Shown: positions 58,829 to 64,000 of the stretch, piece after piece
How the letters are laid out: every line of letters begins with the position of its first letter
Numbering within the stretch: the stretch's first letter is position 1
DNA from: an uncultured Dysosmobacter sp.
GTDB taxonomy: Bacteria > Bacillota > Clostridia > Oscillospirales > Oscillospiraceae
Direction of reading: 5' to 3'
Assembly (NCBI GenBank): GCA_934565855.1
Contig: CAKTIO010000009.1
Span: forward strand, 16,347-80,346
DNA length: 64,000 bases
Position numbers and translations under genes: made by a program
Notes under the pieces: model-generated
The model's input: only the letters and a program-made list of their open reading frames with translations
The model's database searches: none
Told to the model about the DNA's origin: nothing

Positions 58829-61306
58829 ATGATTGATAAAATGCTCATTCGTGGAGCGAAGGTCCACAATCTCAAAAACATTGATGTAGATATTCCGTTG
58901 AATAAAATCGTCGGAATTGCCGGCGTGTCCGGCTCTGGAAAATCCTCGCTGGCGCTGGGGGTGCTGTATGCGGAGGGCTCCCGCCGTTATCTGGAGGCGC
59001 TGTCTACCTACACCCGCCGCCGGATGACACAGGCATCCAGGGCAAGTGTGGATGAGGTGCTGTATGTTCCTGCTGCGCTGGCACTGCATCAACGCCCCGG
59101 CGTACCAGGCATCCGCAGTACCTTCGGCACGGGAACGGAGCTGCTGAACAGCCTGCGGCTGATGTATTCCCGGCTTGCCAGCCACCGCTGCCCGAATGGA
59201 CATTTTTTGAAGCCCTCGCTGCGGGTCGCTGCGGGAAAGGAACTGATCTGTCCGGAATGCGGCGCGCATTTTTATGCACCGTCGGCGGAAGAGCTGGCGT
59301 TCAACTCGCAGGGGGCGTGTCAGAGCTGCGGCGGCACGGGCAGTGTCCGCACGGTAGATCTGGCGTCTCTGGTACCAGATACTTCTCTGACTATCGACGA
59401 TGGCGCGGTGGCGCCGTGGAACAGTTTGATGTGGTCGCTGATGACGGACGTCTGCCGGGAGATGGGCGTTCGTACTGATGTGCCGTTCCGGGACTTAACA
59501 GAGCGGGAAAAGGAGATTGTTTTTCATGGCCCGGCGGAAAAGAAGCACATCTTCTATCACGCCAAAAATTCCAATCAAGCGGGAGAATTGGATTTTACTT
59601 ATTTCAATGCGGTTTATACCGTGGAGAATGCCCTCGCCAAGGTCAAGGACGAGAAGGGGATGAAGCGGGTCGAGAAATTTTTGAAGGAAGAAACCTGTCC
59701 AGACTGTCATGGCACGCGCCTGTCTGATGCCGCCCGCGCGCCAAGGCTGCGGGGGATATCTCTGGATGAAGCCTGCACCATGACGCTTTCACAGCTGGTG
59801 GATTGGGTGCGGGAGGTGCCGGAGAGCCTGCCGGAGGAGATGCGCCCGATGGCGGAGAGTATCTGCGATGCCTTTGAAAGCACTGCCAAGAGGCTGATGG
59901 ACCTGGGACTGGGCTATCTGACACTGGACCGCTCCGCCGCCACGCTCTCCACAGGGGAACGGCAGCGGATGCAGCTGGCGCGTGCGGTCCGCAACCGCAC
60001 TACTGGGGTCCTTTATGTGCTGGACGAACTGTCTATTGGCTTGCATCCGTCCAACATCGTAGGGCTTACCGGTGTTATGCGAGATTTGGTCGCGGATGGA
60101 AACTCCGTCATTTTGGTAGACCATGATACGCAGATTTTAAAGGAAGCGGACTGGATCGTGGAAATGGGTCCGGTAGCGGGAGCAAAGGGCGGGCATATCA
60201 TCGCACAGGGGACAGTCCTCGCGGTGGAAGAGAATCCCTGCTCTCAGATCGGACCGTTTCTCTCTGGACAGGCGGAGACCAGACTGCGAAGCAGGGTGGA
60301 CCGGAAAAAGCTGTTTTCCGAGGGAACCATTCATTTGTCCACGGCGCAGATCCATACGGTGAAGCCGCTGGAGGTGGATATTCCAAAGGGGCGGCTCACC
60401 GTGGTCACGGGAGTGTCCGGCTCAGGAAAGACAACGATGGTGCTGGAAAGCCTTGTTCCCGCGCTGGAGGCACAAATGAACGGCGGTGCGCTGCCGGAGC
60501 ACATTCGGAACATCGCCGCCGAGGGCATTCAGCATGTGAAGCTCATTGACGCTACTCCCATCGGTATCAATGTCCGTTCAACGGTTGCCACCTATGCAGG
60601 CGTTCATGACGAGCTGCGCAAGCTCTGTGCCAAATCGGCTGACGCAAAGGAGCGGGGCTATAAAGCCAGTGATTTTTCCTATAATACCGGGTCCTTACGC
60701 TGTCCTGGCTGTGATGGCACGGGCGTGGTAAGCTTGGATGTGCAGTTTCTTCCGGATGTGAATATCCCCTGCCCGGACTGCCGGGGTTCCCGTTATGCGA
60801 GGAAAGCCTATGGCATCAAGCTGACCAACGGGGAGGGGCAGTCTGCCTCTTTGCCGGAGCTGATGGATATGGACGTGGACTCTGTAATGGACTTCTGCAG
60901 GGAGAAGAAAACCGTCAGTCAACGGCTGGGCATCCTGCACCAGCTGGGGCTTGGCTATCTGACGCTGGGGGAGGAGACCCCCAGTCTGTCCGGAGGAGAA
61001 GCCCAGCGCCTGAAGCTTGCCAGTGAGATCGGACGGACGCAGACGGACTCGGTATTTGTTTTTGACGAACCGTCCATCGGTCTGCATCCGCTGGATGTGC
61101 GGGTGCTGATGGGGGTGTTCCAGGCACTTATGGACAACGGCGCGACGGTCATTGTCATCGAGCATGATTTGGATGTGATCCGCAACGCTGACTATGTGAT
61201 CGACATGGGACCCGGCGGCGGTGACGCGGGCGGACGCATCGTAGCTTGCGGAACCCCGGAGGAAATCCGGGCGGCTTCTGCCAGCATCACAGGAAGATAT
61301 TTGTAA
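58829..61306 (+). CDS. UvrA-like ABC ATPase (class II UvrA paralogue)
   Basis: An 825-residue tandem ABC ATPase, shorter than UvrA (about 940). Walker A motifs are Gly-Val-Ser-Gly-Ser-Gly-Lys-Ser-Ser (32-40) and Gly-Val-Ser-Gly-Ser-Gly-Lys-Thr-Thr near residue 530. Cys-Pro-Glu-Cys and Cys-Gln-Ser-Cys zinc-finger pairs are present. The first signature is degenerate (Leu-Ser-Thr-Gly-Glu-Arg) and the second is standard (Leu-Ser-Gly-Gly-Glu-Ala). The UvrB-binding region appears reduced. Such UvrA2/DrrC-like proteins are linked to tolerance of DNA-binding drugs rather than general repair. It is followed 18 bp later by an HxlR regulator. Confidence 0.92.
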   Translation: MIDKMLIRGAKVHNLKNIDVDIPLNKIVGIAGVSGSGKSSLALGVLYAEGSRRYLEALSTYTRRRMTQASRASVDEVLYVPAALALHQRPGVPGIRSTFGTGTELLNSLRLMYSRLASHRCPNGHFLKPSLRVAAGKELICPECGAHFYAPSAEELAFNSQGACQSCGGTGSVRTVDLASLVPDTSLTIDDGAVAPWNSLMWSLMTDVCREMGVRTDVPFRDLTEREKEIVFHGPAEKKHIFYHAKNSNQAGELDFTYFNAVYTVENALAKVKDEKGMKRVEKFLKEETCPDCHGTRLSDAARAPRLRGISLDEACTMTLSQLVDWVREVPESLPEEMRPMAESICDAFESTAKRLMDLGLGYLTLDRSAATLSTGERQRMQLARAVRNRTTGVLYVLDELSIGLHPSNIVGLTGVMRDLVADGNSVILVDHDTQILKEADWIVEMGPVAGAKGGHIIAQGTVLAVEENPCSQIGPFLSGQAETRLRSRVDRKKLFSEGTIHLSTAQIHTVKPLEVDIPKGRLTVVTGVSGSGKTTMVLESLVPALEAQMNGGALPEHIRNIAAEGIQHVKLIDATPIGINVRSTVATYAGVHDELRKLCAKSADAKERGYKASDFSYNTGSLRCPGCDGTGVVSLDVQFLPDVNIPCPDCRGSRYARKAYGIKLTNGEGQSASLPELMDMDVDSVMDFCREKKTVSQRLGILHQLGLGYLTLGEETPSLSGGEAQRLKLASEIGRTQTDSVFVFDEPSIGLHPLDVRVLMGVFQALMDNGATVIVIEHDLDVIRNADYVIDMGPGGGDAGGRIVACGTPEEIRAASASITGRYL

Positions 61307-61324
61307 AAAATGGAGGAATGCGGC

Positions 61325-61657
61325 ATGAAATTACCTGCCTGCCCGGTAGAGACTACGCTGATGCTCATCGGCGATAAATGGAAGGTACTGATTTTGCGTG
61401 ACCTGATGAATGGCACTAAACGCTTTGGCGAACTGAAAAAATCCATCGGCACCGTTTCTCAAAAGGTGCTGACAGCCCAGCTGCGGGATATGGAGGACAA
61501 AGGATTGCTGACCCGCAAGGTTTACGCGGAGGTCCCTCCGCGTGTGGAGTATACTCTGACGGAGATTGGTTACAGCCTGAAGCCGATCCTGGATTCCATG
61601 GTGATCTGGGGTTCGGATTATCAGAGGAAGAACACCCTGCGGGAGGATGCGCTATGA
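61325..61657 (+). CDS. HxlR-family transcriptional regulator
   Basis: A 110-residue winged-helix regulator. Cys-Pro-Val-Glu (6-9), Gly-Asp-Lys-Trp-Lys-Val-Leu-Ile-Leu-Arg-Asp-Leu and the wing Pro-Pro-Arg-Val-Glu-Tyr-Thr-Leu-Thr-Glu are standard HxlR features. Many HxlR proteins sense electrophiles or oxidants through the N-terminal Cys. GGAGG eight bases before the ATG at 61325 decides the start. It lies between the UvrA paralogue and the deformylase and overlaps the latter by four bases, so it probably regulates this group. Confidence 0.92.
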   Translation: MKLPACPVETTLMLIGDKWKVLILRDLMNGTKRFGELKKSIGTVSQKVLTAQLRDMEDKGLLTRKVYAEVPPRVEYTLTEIGYSLKPILDSMVIWGSDYQRKNTLREDAL

Positions 61658-62064
61658 TTCGTGAGATTTGCAGGGACGAGACCTTTCTGGCTCAAAGGGC
61701 AGAGACTGCCGCTCTGGAGGATCTCAGCGTAGCACAGGACCTGCTGGATACACTGACTGCCCATAAGGACGGATGTGTAGGCATGGCAGCAAATATGATT
61801 GGCGTAAACAAGCGCATCATCGTATTCGATAATGATGGCAGGTACGAGGTTATGTTCAATCCCGTGATTGTGAAGAGGTCTGGAGTATATGACGCGGAAG
61901 AGGGCTGCCTTTCCCTGACAGGGATCCGAAAGACCAAGCGCTGGAGCTCCATCAAGGTCCAGTGGCAGAACGAGCGGTTCCAGACCAGGATTAAAACCTT
62001 TACCGGCTGGACAGCAGAAATTATTCAGCATGAAATCGACCATTGTGATGGAATCATCATTTGA
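61654..62064 (+). CDS. Peptide deformylase (short, variant motif I)
   Basis: A 136-residue metalloenzyme that removes the formyl group from nascent proteins. Zinc or iron ligands are Cys85 (Glu-Gly-Cys-Leu-Ser-Leu) and His126/His130 (Gln-His-Glu-Ile-Asp-His), with catalytic Glu127. Motif I, normally Gly-x-Gly-x-Ala-Ala-x-Gln, is Gly-Cys-Val-Gly-Met-Ala-Ala-Asn, with Asn47 in place of Gln. This variant occurs in accessory clostridial deformylases. It is shorter than typical enzymes. The ATG overlaps the hxlR-type stop (ATGA). The housekeeping copy (near fmt) is not in this window. Confidence 0.92.
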   Translation: MIREICRDETFLAQRAETAALEDLSVAQDLLDTLTAHKDGCVGMAANMIGVNKRIIVFDNDGRYEVMFNPVIVKRSGVYDAEEGCLSLTGIRKTKRWSSIKVQWQNERFQTRIKTFTGWTAEIIQHEIDHCDGIII

Positions 62065-62109
62065 AAGGAAAAGCTGACCGATCAGAAAAATTAAGAGGAG
62101 GATTTTGCC

Positions 62110-63159
62110 ATGCGTTATCCGGCTGCACAGATCAAAAAAATAAGCACAGAGCTTTTAACCTGTGCCGGACTGCGTTCGGATGAGGCGGTCCGCGCAGCGG
62201 ACTGTCTGGTGACTGCGGATATGCGTGGGGTGCATTCTCACGGCGTTCTGCATATCAGGGACATCTGTGCGAGAATTGAAAAGGGAACCATTCGACCGGA
62301 GGCGGAGATCAAGGTGGTGCAGACCGCACCATCTGCCATTACGGTGGACGCGGACCACTGCGTAGGCATGACGTCGGCTTTTTTGGCGATGAAGAAGGCA
62401 GTGGAGCTTGCGGAGACGACGGGAATCGCGATGGCGACCATCAGAAACGACAATACTTATGGAATGGGAGCATACTATCCCATGTACGCGGCGGAGCACC
62501 GGATGATCGGCTTTGCGGTGTGCAATACCAAGGGATATGTAGCGCCTTATGGTGGGGCGGAACCGGTTCTGGGGACCAATCCCATTTCCATTGCGGTTCC
62601 TACAGAACGGCATGGCACAGTGGTGATTGATATGGCAACCAGTCAGGCGGCGGTCAATAAGCTTGCGCTGGCGATGAAGGAAGGGCGGAGCATTCCGGAA
62701 AACTGGGCAGTAGGACCGAATGGAGAGAGGACAACTGATCCGTCTGTTGCATATCAGGGCGCGCTTCTGCCCTTCGGCGGACATAAGGGGTATGCGCTGC
62801 AGTTGGGAATTTCTCTGTTGGCACATGCACTTGCAGGAGGCGCGATGGACGCGGAGAATCCAAGAGCGTGGGCAGACGCGGAGATACCCTGTAGCTTTGG
62901 ATGTATTCTTTGCGCGGTGAATATCAGCAAATTTACAGATTTCGGTGAGTTTCTGCTGCGTGCGGATAACCTGTTGGATCTGGTGAAGAACGGAAAGCTT
63001 GCGGAGGGAGCGAAGGAGATTCTGATTCCTGGAGAACGTGCGGTAAGGGAATATGAACGTTCCATTCGTGAGGGTGTAGAAATGTCGGATGCGGTGATGG
63101 CGGATTTGAGGGCATTGTGCAGACGCTTTTCTGTAGAAGAATCTGCCTTAGACGTCTAA
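62110..63159 (+). CDS. Ldh-family (malate/lactate/ureidoglycolate) dehydrogenase
   Basis: This 349-residue NAD(P)-dependent oxidoreductase belongs to the LDH2/MDH2 family, unrelated to classical lactate dehydrogenase. Asp-Met-Arg-Gly-Val-His-Ser-His-Gly (38-45) holds the catalytic His. Gly-Thr-Asn-Pro-Ile-Ser-Ile-Ala and Pro-Phe-Gly-Gly-His-Lys-Gly are further family blocks. The substrate could be a 2-hydroxyacid such as malate, sulfolactate or ureidoglycolate. A purine-to-allantoin link to the xdh genes is possible but they are 33 kb away. It is the last gene of the UvrA-HxlR-deformylase group (45-bp gap) and overlaps the convergent nucleotidase gene. Confidence 0.9.
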   Translation: MRYPAAQIKKISTELLTCAGLRSDEAVRAADCLVTADMRGVHSHGVLHIRDICARIEKGTIRPEAEIKVVQTAPSAITVDADHCVGMTSAFLAMKKAVELAETTGIAMATIRNDNTYGMGAYYPMYAAEHRMIGFAVCNTKGYVAPYGGAEPVLGTNPISIAVPTERHGTVVIDMATSQAAVNKLALAMKEGRSIPENWAVGPNGERTTDPSVAYQGALLPFGGHKGYALQLGISLLAHALAGGAMDAENPRAWADAEIPCSFGCILCAVNISKFTDFGEFLLRADNLLDLVKNGKLAEGAKEILIPGERAVREYERSIREGVEMSDAVMADLRALCRRFSVEESALDV

Positions 63160-63834
63160 CAGGGAGTACAGCTCCCGGAGGTCGTGAATTTCCCAGTTGA
63201 TTTTTAAGGAAAAATCGCCGGAAAGGTATTTTGGATTATACCAGCAGCAGGGCAGACCGGAGAGATTGGCTCCGCGGATGTCGGTTGTAAGAGAGTCCCC
63301 GATGACAAGGCAGTTTTCTTTAGAAGAGCCGGGAATATGCTGCAAAACATATTGAAAGTAAGCCGGGCTTGGTTTGGCGGCATGGGCATCTTCGGAAATG
63401 AAGGCTTTAGTAATCAATGGAGCGAAGACGCTATTTTTCAGGCGGCTTTTTTGAACACTGGCAACGGCGTTGGTGACGAGATAGAGTGTGTGGGTTTGAC
63501 TGAGACGTTGGCAGACTTCCTCCGCGTAAGGCATGGGAAAGACGCCTTTTCCGAGACCTGAGGAGTAGATTTGATTGCAGAGCTCCGGATCACGGTGAAG
63601 TCCGATTTGATGCAGGAAGCGAACAAAGCGCTCCCGGCAAAGGAATTCTTTGCTGATTTCACTACGGTCAAAGGCAGACCAAAGCTCTGCGTTGATTGTT
63701 TCATAAAGTGCGTAAGTCTCAGCCGTGTTAGGAATATCCAGTTTGGAACACAGGGAATCAAAAGCAAATGCGGAGGCTTTTTCAAAATCAAATAAAGTGT
63801 TGTCGGCATCAAAAAGGAGATTTGAAAATTTCAA
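63148..63834 (-). CDS. yjjG: YjjG-family HAD nucleotidase
   Basis: A 228-residue HAD phosphatase. Motif I is Leu-Leu-Phe-Asp-Ala-Asp-Asn-Thr-Leu-Phe-Asp-Phe at about residues 6-17. Motif II is Val-Thr-Asn-Ala, motif III is the Lys of Ala-Ala-Lys-Pro-Ser-Pro, and motif IV is Val-Ile-Gly-Asp-Ser-Leu-Thr-Thr-Asp-Ile. E. coli YjjG dephosphorylates pyrimidine nucleoside monophosphates, including non-canonical ones. The frame opens with a GTG at 63843, but AGGGA is properly spaced for the TTG at 63834, giving Met-Lys-Phe-Ser-Asn-Leu-Leu. The start is uncertain by three codons. Confidence 0.9.
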   Translation of the reverse strand: MKFSNLLFDADNTLFDFEKASAFAFDSLCSKLDIPNTAETYALYETINAELWSAFDRSEISKEFLCRERFVRFLHQIGLHRDPELCNQIYSSGLGKGVFPMPYAEEVCQRLSQTHTLYLVTNAVASVQKSRLKNSVFAPLITKAFISEDAHAAKPSPAYFQYVLQHIPGSSKENCLVIGDSLTTDIRGANLSGLPCCWYNPKYLSGDFSLKINWEIHDLRELYSLLDV

Positions 63835-63959
63835 AAGGATCACGTCCCTGAATGATTTCTACATATACGATACAGGAAAATAAGAGGAGAAGCAACTGTT
63901 CAAAAATAAAGAACGGAATTTATATAAGCAAAACGGATGGCGAATATTAGGAAATGCAC

Positions 63960-63988
63960 TTGACAAGAGGTAGAAAGTCTGGTATTCT
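63960..63988 (+). promoter_or_regulatory. Promoter reading out of the right edge
   Basis: A perfect TTGACA (63960-63965), a 17-bp spacer and TATTCT (63983-63988). The transcript starts at the window end, so the gene served lies beyond it. No ORF was supported in 63844-63959. Confidence 0.65.
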
Positions 63989-64000
63989 AAGCAAGCTGTC

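Noticed and set aside
1..64000. CRISPR arrays, tRNA or rRNA genes, insertion sequences, prophage genes, replication origin
   Set aside because: No regularly spaced repeats, cloverleaf or transposase/integrase signatures were seen in a read of both strands.

Overview
The window is a chromosomal segment of an endospore-forming, strictly anaerobic Firmicute, most likely a gut member of the class Clostridia (Oscillospiraceae-like). The basis is the protein content and the base composition, which by eye is in the mid-50s percent GC. There is a forespore sigma factor (SigG), a YlmC-type sporulation protein, a CD1247-type acidic protein, a glycyl radical enzyme with its oxygen-sensitive activase, two molybdenum hydroxylases and a short FtsY. 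No phage, transposase, CRISPR array, rRNA or tRNA gene was seen. Taxonomy is inferred; no 16S rRNA is present.

Layout. Positions 1-2050: end of glnS, a PaaI thioesterase, sigG and ylmC. Positions 2210-10056: a housekeeping run trmH-dprA-topA-trmFO-plsX-acpP-rnc. Positions 10123-18229: a gamma-glutamyltransferase, a lysine riboswitch driving an NhaC-type carrier (predicted lysine transporter), then an aldo/keto reductase, a glycyl radical enzyme with a non-canonical active site, and its activase. Positions 18345-22003: a lipoprotein M28 peptidase, an unrecognised structured RNA with its own promoter, a small hypothetical ORF and thiamine pyrophosphokinase. Positions 22132-29098: molybdenum hydroxylases, namely a fused selenium-dependent-type enzyme, a divergent MocA-like nucleotidyltransferase and a three-subunit xdhABC. 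Positions 29143-36193: DUF1294 protein, asnS, a short DtxR-like regulator, a LysR regulator, an AT-rich patch with a zinc-ribbon gene, proBA and tepA.

Positions 36345-45964 form a long same-strand run: smc, ftsY, a zinc-ribbon membrane protein, rph, rdgB, yhbY, a nadD-yqeK fusion, an LCP protein and rsfS. A T-box leader and leuS follow, then rpsU, a GH18-like protein, yqeG, efp, a CD1247-type protein, coaW, pncB and cls. The last part (56131-63834) is more accessory: a three-gene minus-strand operon (degenerate MBL-like protein, zinc-type macrodomain, SirTM-class sirtuin), a UvrA2-HxlR-deformylase-Ldh group on the plus strand, and a YjjG nucleotidase.

The best leads for undescribed biology are these: the aldo/keto reductase-glycyl radical enzyme-activase operon, whose catalytic loop has Cys-Ile-Gln where most families have Cys-x-Glu; the macrodomain/SirTM pair with an unexplained third gene and no lipoyl carrier nearby; the structured RNA at about 20640-20822; and the short DtxR-like regulator with its palindrome and micro-ORF.
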